Below, piece after piece: positions 8,911-21,013 of a stretch of DNA of 64,000 bases. Position numbers and translations under genes: made by a program. Below the pieces are notes generated by a model. That model saw nothing but the letters and a program-made list of their open reading frames with translations, had not been told where the DNA came from and did no database searches. Positions within the stretch are counted from its first letter, which is position 1, and each line of letters begins with the position of its first letter. The stretch is from contig JAJVHS010000010.1 of NCBI GenBank assembly GCA_022072615.1, positions 48,885 through 112,884 of the forward strand, given 5' to 3'. The stretch is from Phycisphaerales bacterium (GTDB taxonomy: Bacteria > Planctomycetota > Phycisphaerae > Phycisphaerales > UBA1924).

Positions 8911-8935
8911 GAGCACCGTCTCAGCGGCGGTGCTC
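8911..8935 (+). promoter_or_regulatory. Hairpin just before the ribosome site of the cytochrome gene
   Basis: GAGCACCG (8911-8918) pairs perfectly with CGGTGCTC (8928-8935), and TTTGGAGG follows directly. The hairpin could end transcription from upstream (the T-run is only three) or act in the 5' leader of the cytochrome mRNA. Confidence 0.35.
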
Positions 8936-8949
8936 TTTGGAGGCTCAAC

Positions 8950-10155
8950 ATGGGCGCGAACGTGGCATTGCGCGCACGGCGGGGCGGCGGAACCTGGGCT
9001 CGAAGGCTCTGGATCGCGGGCCTGGCGGCCGGCGCCGGAGCGGCGCTCATCGGCGCGAGGCGCTTCGAGATGGCGGGGCCGACGCACGTGGTGCTCGCGT
9101 ACAACGAGCTTGGCATGCACTGCATGCAAGAGGACTTCTCGGAGATGATGATCCTGCCGCCGTTCAACACGCTGCGGGCGCAGGTGATCGACCGGACGCA
9201 CGGATCGCCGGAGATCGTGACGGAGGGTGTGACGGTCAGGTACATCCTGCCCGACAACACGCGGTCGGCCGACAAGTGCAACTTCTGGACGTACGACCTG
9301 GCGCTGCTGGGGGTGGACCTGCCCGCGGACGTCGGGCTTGGCGGCAAGGGCATGGCGGGGACCATGTCGCTGTCGCCGGAGCGCGACTGGCAGGCGGTGG
9401 GGATCCCGGTGACGCCGATCGAGGACTCGGGCAGGGAGAACCCCTACCCGCTCGCCCTGGTCAGCGTCGATCAGAACGGCGCGGTCGTCGCGCAGACGCA
9501 GGCGGTGGTCCCGGTGTCGTGGGAAATGAGCTGCAACATCTGCCACGACGACCCGAACGTCTCGACGGCGACGGACATCCTGATGGACCATGACCGGCTG
9601 CACGGGACGAACCTCGTGAACGCCAAGCCGGTGTTCTGTGCGTCGTGCCACGCGGACCCGGCGGTGGGATCGCCGGGGCAGCCCGGCATCCCGTACCTCT
9701 CAACGGCCATGCACGGCGCGCACGCGTCGCGGATGGCCTCGGCGAACCTGGAGAACGAGTGCTACGCGTGCCACCCGGGCTTCCGCACGTCGTGCCAGAG
9801 GGACATCCACTCGGCGAACAGTCTTTCGTGCAACGACTGCCACGTGGGCGGCATGACCGGCCTGGGCGATCCGGGCCGCACGCCGTGGGCGGATGTGCCC
9901 AGCTGCGGGTCGTGCCACACGCGGGCGGGGTTCGAGTTCGAGGAGCCGGGGAAGCTGTTCAGGACGTCGCGCGGGCACGGCAAGCTCATGTGCATGACCT
10001 GCCACAACTCGCCGCACGCCATCACGCCGACCTCGACGCCCGCGGACAACCTGCAGGCGATGGCGGCACAGGGGCACCCGGGCGTGATCAACACCTGCAC
10101 GGTGTGCCACCAGACGACCCCGGATGATCCCTTCCCGCACCGCCTCACCGAGTGA
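8950..10155 (+). CDS. Seven-haem c-type cytochrome, membrane-anchored or exported
   Basis: From the ATG at 8950 (GGAGG ribosome site seven bases upstream) the protein has 401 residues. A basic start and one hydrophobic segment (LWIAGLAAGAGAALIGA) act as signal or anchor. A domain of about 150 residues of unknown role follows, starting YNELGMHCMQEDFSEMM. The second half has seven CXXCH haem sites: CNICH, CASCH, CYACH, CNDCH, CGSCH, CMTCH, CTVCH. Haem attachment outside the inner membrane and electron transfer follow from the family. The partner is unknown; no quinol oxidase or reductase gene lies beside it. The next gene starts 21 bases later. Confidence 0.82.
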   Translation: MGANVALRARRGGGTWARRLWIAGLAAGAGAALIGARRFEMAGPTHVVLAYNELGMHCMQEDFSEMMILPPFNTLRAQVIDRTHGSPEIVTEGVTVRYILPDNTRSADKCNFWTYDLALLGVDLPADVGLGGKGMAGTMSLSPERDWQAVGIPVTPIEDSGRENPYPLALVSVDQNGAVVAQTQAVVPVSWEMSCNICHDDPNVSTATDILMDHDRLHGTNLVNAKPVFCASCHADPAVGSPGQPGIPYLSTAMHGAHASRMASANLENECYACHPGFRTSCQRDIHSANSLSCNDCHVGGMTGLGDPGRTPWADVPSCGSCHTRAGFEFEEPGKLFRTSRGHGKLMCMTCHNSPHAITPTSTPADNLQAMAAQGHPGVINTCTVCHQTTPDDPFPHRLTE

Positions 10156-10176
10156 CCACACCACGGAGTAGAACAC

Positions 10177-11328
10177 ATGAACCGCAAGCAGTGCTGCATC
10201 ATGGTCGCGACGGCCGCGGCGACCGGCTCCGCGGCGTTGGGCCAGACGTACACGATCGTCGATGCCGGGACGCTCGGAGGGGGATCGGCCGGTCTGGCGC
10301 TTTCACCGTCGGGGGCGGTGGGCGGGTACGCATCGGTCCCCGGCGACAGCAGCCGATTCCACGGCATGACGTGGGATGGATCGGTGCACGATACCGGCGT
10401 CGGGGGCGGACTTGACCAGAGCGCCGTCGGGGCGTTCGACGCGAGCGGCACCGCCTGGCTGACCGGCTATTCGTTCAAATCGCTGTCCATCAAGGCGCTG
10501 ACGTACTCGGGCGGATCGCTGCTGGCGATCGCCGACTTTGCGCCGCAGGCGGCGGGCGCGGGACGCGTGGTGGGGACGATGCCCGTGATGACGGGCACGC
10601 TGCGAGCGCAGCACGCGTGCTCGTATGCCGGGGGCCTCGTCACGGACTTGGGCACGCTCGGCGGTGATTTCAGCCACGCATCGGGCATCAACGCGGCGGG
10701 CTGGATCGTGGGCAATTCCACGACGCTTCGGAACGCCGCCATGCACGCGTGCCTGTGGATCAACGGAGCGCCACGGGACCTCGGGACGCTGGGTGGAACC
10801 ACGAGCGACGCGACGGGGATCAACTCGGCGCGGCAGGTCGTGGGGTTTTCGTTGACCTCCGCCGGCGCGCCCCGGGCGTGCGTATGGCAGCTCGACGCCA
10901 CGGGGGCGGTGGTGAGCCGCACCAACCTGGGAGTGCTGAGCGGCAACAACTCGTCCGCGTACGCGATCGACAGCTACGGCACCGTGGTCGGAACGTCCGA
11001 CGGCCGGGCCACGATCTGGCGGGGCGGGGTCGCTTCGGATCTCAACGCGCTGGCGGCGCCGTCGCCGGGCTGGCGGCTCGAGGTCGCGCGAGCGATCGAT
11101 GACACCGGCCGGATCGTCGGATCGGGTTCATTCAACGGCTTCCCGCGGGCGTTCCTCTTGGTCTGCCGGGCCGACATCGATCAGACCGGATTCGTCGACA
11201 CCGACGATTACGACGCGTTCGTCGCGATGTATGTCGCCGGCGGCCCGGATGCCGACTACGACGGCAGCGGGTTTGTCGATACCGACGACTTCGACGCGTT
11301 CGTCCGGGCGTACGAAGCCGGGTGCTGA
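10177..11328 (+). CDS. HAF-repeat exoprotein with GC-type dockerin tag
   Basis: The product has 383 residues with a signal peptide (MVATAAATGSAALGQ). HAF units are clear: DLGTLGGDFSHASGINAAGW and DLGTLGGTTSDATGINSARQ, alternating with ACLWINGAP and ACVWQLDA. The C-terminus has two dockerin-like repeats (DQTGFVDTDDYDAFVAMYVA and DGSGFVDTDDFDAFVRAYEA) ending in GC. It lies 21 bases after the multihaem cytochrome gene and is probably cotranscribed. It shares its passenger fold with the protein at 3779 but uses a different sorting tag. Function beyond a surface propeller-like protein is unknown. Confidence 0.8.
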   Translation: MNRKQCCIMVATAAATGSAALGQTYTIVDAGTLGGGSAGLALSPSGAVGGYASVPGDSSRFHGMTWDGSVHDTGVGGGLDQSAVGAFDASGTAWLTGYSFKSLSIKALTYSGGSLLAIADFAPQAAGAGRVVGTMPVMTGTLRAQHACSYAGGLVTDLGTLGGDFSHASGINAAGWIVGNSTTLRNAAMHACLWINGAPRDLGTLGGTTSDATGINSARQVVGFSLTSAGAPRACVWQLDATGAVVSRTNLGVLSGNNSSAYAIDSYGTVVGTSDGRATIWRGGVASDLNALAAPSPGWRLEVARAIDDTGRIVGSGSFNGFPRAFLLVCRADIDQTGFVDTDDYDAFVAMYVAGGPDADYDGSGFVDTDDFDAFVRAYEAGC

Positions 11329-11387
11329 CGGCGGTGACCGCGCGGTGCCGAATGCCGGGGCATCGGCCCGCAAACGCCGGCACTTGG

Positions 11388-14768
<3,381 letters not shown>

Positions 14769-14866
14769 CGTGGGAAGTCATGGTAACAGCGTCGGGCCGG
14801 CGGACGCGATCACGTTGCGTGGCGGTCAGCCCGATGAGAAGTTGGTCCGCTGATGTACGGTCAGGC

Positions 14867-14896
14867 TTGACTGGCCTCGTAAGTTCTTGATAACTT
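14867..14896 (+). promoter_or_regulatory. Promoter-like sequence for the metallopeptidase gene
   Basis: TTGACT (14867-14872), an 18-base spacer and TAACTT (14891-14896) lie 74 bases before the ATG at 14971, in the divergent gap after the kinase gene. The match to the housekeeping consensus is moderate. Confidence 0.4.
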
Positions 14897-14970
14897 GGGC
14901 ACATTCGCCGGGTCTTGGACCCGTCCTTCCCACCATTCGGTCTCGCGGGCGCATCGAGAGGAGTTGCGTG

Positions 14971-17766
14971 ATGAAGTTCTCGGCTTACGCCGCGATTGCG
15001 GCGCTGGTCCTGTCGGCGGGTACGGCCGCCGCGGCTGATCTGGGTGCTTCGTACTGGGGTTCTCAGCCGACGGCCGCCGTCAGCCCGACGGTCGCCGCGG
15101 CCGCGGACCGGTTCGTGGCCAACAACGAGGGTGCACGGCTTTACTGGACGGGGGGCCAGGTCACTTCGATCTACGGCCAGGCGTTCTCGACGGGTCTGTC
15201 GGTCCAGGCGAGCGTGGACAGCTTCCTCGAGCGCTCGGTGGGCGTGCTGGGGGTTCCGCGCGAACAACTGACGCCGGGGTCGCTCGCGGCGGACGGGGCC
15301 GCGGTCCGTCCGATCATGCCGGACCTCGAAACCGGGGTCATGAAGTTCACGGTCGTGTCGTACGTGCAGACGGTCAGCGGCATCCCGGTGCATGGCGCGG
15401 ACGTCAAGATGCTGGTCCGCAACGAAGCGGGCAACCCGCTGGTGCTGGTGCGCAACAACCTGCGCGAGCTTGGCGGGTTCGCCGTTGATATCCAGGCGGC
15501 GGAGAATCCCAACCTCGCCGCGGCGTTCGCCGACGCGGGCGACCGCATCCCGGGCATCACCGACTGGGGCGACCCGGAAGTGGTGATCTGGGCGGGAACG
15601 GCCGAGCAGCCGGCGAATCCCGTGGTGGCGCTCCGGTTCACGGTGACGGCCGGCGAGCCGCACGACCCGGGCTATGCGCGCTGGATGTTCCTCGCGGACG
15701 CCAAGACTGGCAGGATCGTCCACGGCGAGAACCAGATCCACCACGTGGACGTGACGGGTTCGGTCAAGGCCGAGGCGACGCCCGGCAAGAAGGCCGACAT
15801 CTGCGAGAACGAGACGGTCCAGCCGATGAAGTACGCCAGGGTCGCGATCGGCGCGACGGTGGCGTACACCGACGCCAACGGCAACTTCGTGATCCCCAAC
15901 GCCGGGACGGCGGCCGTGACGGTGAACGCGGGGATGCGGGGGCGCTGGTTCCGCGTGTACAACCCGTCGGCCGATGCGCCGGGGCTGAGCGCCTCGGTGA
16001 CGCCGCCCGGGCCCGTGAATTTCGAGTTCAACGACGGCAACGCCAGCGCGCAGCGCCGGGCCGAGGCCAACTCCTACATCCACGCCAACACGGTCCGCGA
16101 CTTCCTCCTGACGTACGCGCCGTCGTTCCCGACGATCCCGAACCAGTCCGAGTTCCGCGTGAACACGGGCGTGACCGGGACGTGCAACGCGTTCTATGAC
16201 GGCGTCTCGATCAACTTCTACAACGCCGGCGGCGGCTGCGCGAACACCGCCTTCGGCGACGTGGTGTGGCACGAATACGGGCACCACATCGTGAACGTGG
16301 CCGGTTCCGGACAGGGCGCCTACGGCGAGGGCTACGGCGACCTGATGGGCGTGCTCATCAGCGACGAGCCGGTCCTCGGCTACGGCTTCCAGAACAACTG
16401 CAGCGCCGGCATCCGGTCGGCGACCAATGTGCGGCTGTACCCGTGCTCGAGCCCGATCCACGACTGCGGCCAGATGCTCTCGGGCGCCTTCTGGGCGACC
16501 CGCAACGAGCTGGTGAGCACCGGCGTGAGCAACTACAAGGACCTTCTGGCGCAGTGGGCGTGCAACAGCGTGCTGGTCCACTCCGGGACGGAGATCACGC
16601 CGCAGGTGACGATCGACGTGCTGACGCTGGATGACAACAACGGCAATATCAACGACGGGACGCCGCACTACAACCAGATCGCGACGGGCTTCGGGTCGCG
16701 CAACCTGGACGCCCCGCCGCTCCAGCTGCTGACGTTCAGCTATCCCTCCGGCCGGCCTTCGGCGATCAACCCCAACGGCAACGTCGAGTTCTCCGTGCAG
16801 GTTTCCGGGCTTTCCGGAACGCCCCAGCAGAACACGGGCGTGCTGATGGTTGACGCGGAGAACGACGGTTCGTACGTCGCCTACCCGATGGCGCAGACCT
16901 CGCCCAACGTGTACAACGCCGAGTTCCCCGCGACCGTGTGCGGCAACGTCGTGCGGTACTACGTCACGGCCAAGACCACCACCAACATCACCGCCGCCGA
17001 TCCGACCAACGCTCCGGCGGGCTACTACGCGGCGATCAGCGCCGGCAGCGTGACCTCGGCCTTCACCGACAACTTCCAGACCAACAAAGGCTGGGTTGCG
17101 ACGGTGAGCGGGGCGACGTCCGGCCAGTGGCAGCGGGGCGTTCCCAACGGCGGCGGCGGTCGCGGCGACCCGCCGACCGACTTCGACGGCTCGGGTGCGT
17201 GCTACGTCACCCAGAACGGCGCGGGCGATACGGACGTGGACGGCGGGTCGGTGATCCTGACCAGCCCCACGATGAACGCGACCGGCGGCGTCGAGGCGAT
17301 CCTGTCGTACGCTCGGTGGTACGACAACACCGGTTCGGGCACCGGCGCCGATCCCAACAACGACCTGTTCGTGGTGGAAGTCTCGAACAACAACGGGACC
17401 ACGTGGGTCAACCTTGAAACGGTCGGCCCGGTGGTCGAGTCGTCGGGCGGCTGGTACTCCAAGACGTTCAAGCTCTCGAGCAAGCTCTCGCTCACGAGCC
17501 AGATGAAGGTTCGCTTCACGGCCTCGGACCTCAATTCGGGGTCGGTGGTTGAAGCGGGCGTGGACGCGGTGAGCCTCCAGGTCGTCACCGACTGCGGGTC
17601 GTGCCCGGCGGACTTCGACGGATCGGGCTTCGTGGACATCGAGGACTACGACGCCTTCGTCGTTGCCTTCGAAGCGGGCGACGACACGGCCGACTTTGAC
17701 GGTTCGGGCTTCGTGGACGTCGAGGACTTCACGGCGTTCGTGTTGGCGTTCGAAGCCGGCTGCTGA
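14971..17766 (+). CDS. Secreted M36-like (fungalysin-type) metallopeptidase with GC-type dockerin tag
   Basis: From the ATG at 14971 (GAGGAG ribosome site) the protein has 931 residues. It has a signal peptide (SAYAAIAALVLSAGTAAAAD) and an FTP/propeptide-like N-terminal part (VVSYVQTVSGIPVHGADVKM). A PepSY-like and carboxypeptidase-regulatory-like stretch follows. The zinc site is HEYGH (434-438); the likely third ligand is Glu453 in GAYGEGYGD, as in M36 peptidases (MGEGWSD). A C-terminal jelly-roll-like region (about 690-865) precedes two dockerin-like repeats ending EAGC. It probably degrades extracellular protein after propeptide removal. A terminator follows at 17791. Confidence 0.85.
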   Translation: MKFSAYAAIAALVLSAGTAAAADLGASYWGSQPTAAVSPTVAAAADRFVANNEGARLYWTGGQVTSIYGQAFSTGLSVQASVDSFLERSVGVLGVPREQLTPGSLAADGAAVRPIMPDLETGVMKFTVVSYVQTVSGIPVHGADVKMLVRNEAGNPLVLVRNNLRELGGFAVDIQAAENPNLAAAFADAGDRIPGITDWGDPEVVIWAGTAEQPANPVVALRFTVTAGEPHDPGYARWMFLADAKTGRIVHGENQIHHVDVTGSVKAEATPGKKADICENETVQPMKYARVAIGATVAYTDANGNFVIPNAGTAAVTVNAGMRGRWFRVYNPSADAPGLSASVTPPGPVNFEFNDGNASAQRRAEANSYIHANTVRDFLLTYAPSFPTIPNQSEFRVNTGVTGTCNAFYDGVSINFYNAGGGCANTAFGDVVWHEYGHHIVNVAGSGQGAYGEGYGDLMGVLISDEPVLGYGFQNNCSAGIRSATNVRLYPCSSPIHDCGQMLSGAFWATRNELVSTGVSNYKDLLAQWACNSVLVHSGTEITPQVTIDVLTLDDNNGNINDGTPHYNQIATGFGSRNLDAPPLQLLTFSYPSGRPSAINPNGNVEFSVQVSGLSGTPQQNTGVLMVDAENDGSYVAYPMAQTSPNVYNAEFPATVCGNVVRYYVTAKTTTNITAADPTNAPAGYYAAISAGSVTSAFTDNFQTNKGWVATVSGATSGQWQRGVPNGGGGRGDPPTDFDGSGACYVTQNGAGDTDVDGGSVILTSPTMNATGGVEAILSYARWYDNTGSGTGADPNNDLFVVEVSNNNGTTWVNLETVGPVVESSGGWYSKTFKLSSKLSLTSQMKVRFTASDLNSGSVVEAGVDAVSLQVVTDCGSCPADFDGSGFVDIEDYDAFVVAFEAGDDTADFDGSGFVDVEDFTAFVLAFEAGC

Positions 17767-17790
17767 GACTGCGTTGAAATGCAAATACGA

Positions 17791-17818
17791 GGGGACGCCC
17801 GTGCGGCGTCCCCTTTTT
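17791..17818 (+). terminator. Rho-independent terminator after the metallopeptidase gene
   Basis: GGGGACGCC (17791-17799) pairs with GGCGTCCCC (17805-17813) across a 5-base loop, followed by five T residues. It lies 25 bases after the stop codon. Confidence 0.88.
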
Positions 17819-17877
17819 CGTTTCACGGGGGGGCTGACGCCGACAGACGAGCCCCGGCGCGACGGCGGCCACCAACG

Positions 17878-17904
17878 AAAACGGCCGCCCAACGTGGGCG
17901 GCCG
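17878..17904 (-). terminator. Rho-independent terminator after tRNA-Tyr
   Basis: CGGCCGCCC (17882-17890) and GGGCGGCCG (17896-17904) form a 9-bp stem with a 5-base loop. On the minus strand TTTT follows, 10 bases beyond the tRNA 3' end. Confidence 0.8.
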
Positions 17905-17914
17905 CGATCGGAAG

Positions 17915-17997
17915 TGGGAGCGGAGGGATTCGAACCCCCGTAGGCATAAGCCAACAGATTTACAGTCTGCCCCGTTTGGCCACTCCGGCACGCTCCC
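17915..17997 (-). tRNA. tRNA-Tyr (anticodon GUA)
   Basis: This is an 83-base class II tRNA. The acceptor arms GGGAGCG and CGCTCCC pair fully and are followed by discriminator A. The anticodon loop is CTGTAAA with GTA. A long variable arm and the T-arm GGGTTCGAATCCC are present. CCA is not encoded. A promoter and a terminator flank it on the same strand. Confidence 0.96.
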
Positions 17998-18034
17998 AGG
18001 GCCCCGTCGGGCGTTTCTGCCCGATGGGAAGGGA

Positions 18035-18063
18035 AATGTACGCGCCGGGAAGGCGTCGGGCAA
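18035..18063 (-). promoter_or_regulatory. Promoter-like sequence for tRNA-Tyr
   Basis: On the minus strand TTGCCC (18058-18063), 17 bases and TACATT (18035-18040) lie about 38 bases before the tRNA 5' end. The interval contains a small hairpin, TCGGGC and GCCCGA with a 6-base loop. Confidence 0.5.
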
Positions 18064-18316
18064 TCCGGAGCGGATCAGCCGTTCTTTTTCGCCCGGCCGG
18101 CGGTCGCAGGATGGCACGGACACCCCAGATTGCCATCGCCCAGCCACGTTTCGGGACGTGAGGGGGTCTCTCGGCGTCACCTCGGCGCGGTGTCGGCTTC
18201 CTACACTTTCCGCTCGTTTCCTGTTGAATCAACGCTCCGGCGCCGACACGGGGCCGGCTGGATCGCCGCAAGCAACCCGCAGACATTGGCTGCGCCTCGT
18301 CGAAGGAGGAACTGGG

Positions 18317-19948
18317 ATGCGTCAGTATTCAACCGCGATGATCGTGGCTGTGTGTGCCGGCCAGGCGGCGGCTCAGTGGAACCCGGTCGCCGGGCAGTGG
18401 GGCAAAACGGATCCCAACGACGTGCGGATCATGACCTGGAACATCCAGGACGCGATCTGCCGCACGAACCTCAAGACCGAGGACCTCAACGACTGGGCCG
18501 CGATCGCGAGGATTATCGCGACCCTCAAGCCCGACGTGTTGCTGCTGCAGGAGTGCGGCGACAACTCCGGGCAGGGGACCGGCAGCGGCGTGGACTCGAC
18601 CACGCAACTGACGACCGTGGTCAACTACCTGTTCGACGGCGGCAACGACTCGTTCCGGTCCAACGCGCCGATCACAGCGTGGGTGAAGAAGTACGACCCC
18701 AACTACGACCTGAACCACGTCTACGTCAGCACCGTGACCGACAACTTCAACCGCAACGTCGTGGTCTCGCGGTGGCCGTTCGCCGACCTCAACGGCGATG
18801 CCGTGGCGACCATCTCGAACTTCGTGATCGACCCCGACCTGTACGCCCCGGGCGGGTCCGGCGGCATCCGCGGGATGATCTGGGCGGAGATCGACCTGCC
18901 CAACGCCACCTACGCGGGGAACCTGGTGGCGGGCACGGCGCACCTCAAGTCTGGAGGGGCCTCGGGCGACCTCGCCGAGCGTCTCGCTGCCGGCAAGAAC
19001 ATCGCCTACTACATCGATTACCTGTTCAACGGCGGCGGCGGATCGACGCCCGACCCGCGCAACCGCATCTACGACGCCGGGGCGACGTCGATCCTCTCGT
19101 CCACCACCCCGGCGGTGTGGGGCGGCGACTTCAACGAGGACGAGAACTCGAACGGGCGAGACGGTCCGGCTCGGTGGATGACGGCGGCCGAGTTTCTCGC
19201 CGGATCCGACGGCACCGACCGCGACCGGTCCGACAGCACGTACGACGATGCCCGCGACCCGTTCACGAACAACCGCAGCACGCAGTCGTCGAGCAAGCTC
19301 GACTACCTGTGCTGGCAGGATTCGGTGGCGACGCTCCGCCGTGCGTTCATCTTCAATTCCGGGACGATCGCGGGCGGCGGGGGCACGTTCCCGCCCGAGT
19401 GCATCGGCTTCACGGGGAGCCCCGCGCTGGTGAGCTCGTCGGCATCGGACCACCGGCCGGTCATCATCGACCTGATCCTGCCGCCGGCGGTGACCGCGCC
19501 GGGCCCGTTCACGCTGGTTTCGCCGGCGGACGGTTCGCTGGGCGTTGCGGTGGAGCCCGCACTGAGCTGGAGCGCGTCAACCGGCGCCACGAGCTACATC
19601 GTGAAGATCGCGACGGATTCATCGCTGAGCTCGCCGGTGTGGACGACCGTGACGTCGTCCACGTCGGTGGTGGTGCCCGCGGCGACGCTGTCGACCTGCT
19701 CGGAGTATTACTGGGGCGTGACGGCGACCAACTCGGCGGGGTCGACGGCCTCGACGCCGGGGTCGGCGTGGTTCGAGACGTACCGTCCCGCCGATTTCGA
19801 CGGCTCGGGCTTCGTGGACATCGAGGACTACGACGCGTTCGTCCAGGCGTTTGAGCTGGGAGGCGACGACGCGGACTTCGACGGGACGGGATTCGTCGAC
19901 ATCGAGGACTTCAACGCGTTCGTGGTCGCCTTCGAAGCCGGCTGCTGA
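18317..19948 (+). CDS. Secreted endonuclease/exonuclease/phosphatase-family protein with Fn3-like and GC-type dockerin domains
   Basis: From the ATG at 18317 (AAGGAGGA ribosome site) the protein has 543 residues. It has a signal peptide (TAMIVAVCAGQAAAQ) and an EEP-fold catalytic domain (about 35-395). Motifs are RIMTWNIQ, VLLLQECGD with the metal-binding Glu, HLKSGG, GGDFNED, and SSASDHRPV with the catalytic Asp-His. A fibronectin-III-like domain (SLGVAVEPALSWSASTGATS) and two dockerin-like repeats ending EAGC follow. A secreted nuclease or phosphodiesterase role is inferred; the substrate is unknown. The reading frame stays open far upstream but that part is not coding. Confidence 0.85.
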   Translation: MRQYSTAMIVAVCAGQAAAQWNPVAGQWGKTDPNDVRIMTWNIQDAICRTNLKTEDLNDWAAIARIIATLKPDVLLLQECGDNSGQGTGSGVDSTTQLTTVVNYLFDGGNDSFRSNAPITAWVKKYDPNYDLNHVYVSTVTDNFNRNVVVSRWPFADLNGDAVATISNFVIDPDLYAPGGSGGIRGMIWAEIDLPNATYAGNLVAGTAHLKSGGASGDLAERLAAGKNIAYYIDYLFNGGGGSTPDPRNRIYDAGATSILSSTTPAVWGGDFNEDENSNGRDGPARWMTAAEFLAGSDGTDRDRSDSTYDDARDPFTNNRSTQSSSKLDYLCWQDSVATLRRAFIFNSGTIAGGGGTFPPECIGFTGSPALVSSSASDHRPVIIDLILPPAVTAPGPFTLVSPADGSLGVAVEPALSWSASTGATSYIVKIATDSSLSSPVWTTVTSSTSVVVPAATLSTCSEYYWGVTATNSAGSTASTPGSAWFETYRPADFDGSGFVDIEDYDAFVQAFELGGDDADFDGTGFVDIEDFNAFVVAFEAGC

Positions 19949-19974
19949 TCGACGCCCGGGGCGAACGAAAAGAA

Positions 19975-19997
19975 ACCCGGCATCGCGCCGGGTCTTT
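19975..19997. terminator. Bidirectional terminator between convergent genes
   Basis: ACCCGGC (19975-19981) and GCCGGGT (19987-19993) form a 7-bp stem. CTTT follows on the plus strand, and the minus-strand side reads TTTCTTTTCG, so it can serve both the EEP gene and the PilZ gene. Confidence 0.65.
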
Positions 19998-20029
19998 CCT
20001 GATGATCGGTGTTGATCCCGCCGGCCGGG

Positions 20030-20905
20030 CTACGCGGCCTTGGATGCCGGTGCTCGGCGAGCGACCACGGCCTCGACGTATCTAGTGATCTGCGAGACGA
20101 CGAAATCGCGGTGGCCGGGGTTGTGGGCGAAGTCGAAGGCCAGGCCGGCGTAGGTGTTCTGCGCGCTGTCGATGTGCGTGTGCACGCACCGCGCGGTCAT
20201 CGCGATGGGCGCCGGGATTTCCGGCCGCAGGTCGATGCGGAGCCACAGGTTGCGCACGCAGTCGAGGCCGGCGGCATCGGATCGGTCGATGACCAGGCCG
20301 GCGCCGCCGCCGCCGATGTTGACCAGGCGCGCATGGAACATCGGGCCGACGTCGGGCAGGAGCGTTTCCGAGGCGTCAGGCGCACGGATGCCCGAGATGT
20401 CCTGGTTCTGAAGGTCCTGGATCAACGAACGGTTGGCGACTTCGGGAGCGATCGCCGAGGCGGGATCGCGCAGCGCCCAGCACTCGACCGACGGCAGTGT
20501 GAGCTGCGCCGTGGACATGCGGTAGAACGACCGGCGGGAGCAGCGCTCGACGTGGTCGGGCATCGTCAGCCGCAGCGCGGACTGGTCGATGGCGCCGCGG
20601 CCGCGGCACATGCGGTCGACGCCGGTCACCGTCGTGTGGAACATCCAGCGGTTCTGGCCGATGGCCATGGCGGCGATCAGCTCGGTGCCAGGCTCCAGCA
20701 CGAGCGACCGGCCCAGCGCGTTGGGTGCTTCGACCAGCACGGCGTCGTCGGTCACGCCGAGCAGCCGGACGCGCCATACCAGGTCGGACCCCTGCGGGGC
20801 GCCCTGAGAGTCGCGGCGCAGCGACAGCTCGATGCCGCCGTTGCGCTCAAAGACCTGGTGCAGACAGTCACGCCATCGCTCGGTTCGGGATCGGCTTGCA
20901 GGCAC
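20030..20905 (-). CDS. PilZ-domain protein, likely cyclic-di-GMP effector
   Basis: The product has 291 residues from a GTG at 20905 (GGAG seven bases upstream). It has a YcgR-like arrangement: an N-terminal beta domain (about 25-115, with LVLEPGTELIAAMAIGQNRW) and a PilZ domain from about 120. The cyclic-di-GMP RxxxR motif is RSFYR (125-129). The later (D/N)xSxxG motif is changed to NIGGGGAG. Loss of the usual Ser may weaken binding. It probably controls motility or envelope functions. It lies downstream of a GT9 gene on the same strand (108-base gap). Confidence 0.75.
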   Translation of the reverse strand: MPASRSRTERWRDCLHQVFERNGGIELSLRRDSQGAPQGSDLVWRVRLLGVTDDAVLVEAPNALGRSLVLEPGTELIAAMAIGQNRWMFHTTVTGVDRMCRGRGAIDQSALRLTMPDHVERCSRRSFYRMSTAQLTLPSVECWALRDPASAIAPEVANRSLIQDLQNQDISGIRAPDASETLLPDVGPMFHARLVNIGGGGAGLVIDRSDAAGLDCVRNLWLRIDLRPEIPAPIAMTARCVHTHIDSAQNTYAGLAFDFAHNPGHRDFVVSQITRYVEAVVARRAPASKAA

Positions 20906-21013
20906 GGTGGGCTCCGCTCGTGGACTCGCATCAACGATCGGTCTGCGGTGTCGGTGAGTTCATCGCACGACCCGGGAAGGGCCGCGTGCGGCACGGTCTG
21001 TACCGGGTGGCGG

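Noticed and set aside
17663..18316. N-terminal extension of the EEP-family gene
   Set aside because: It would run through a terminator and the tRNA-Tyr gene; the signal peptide and ribosome site set the start at 18317.
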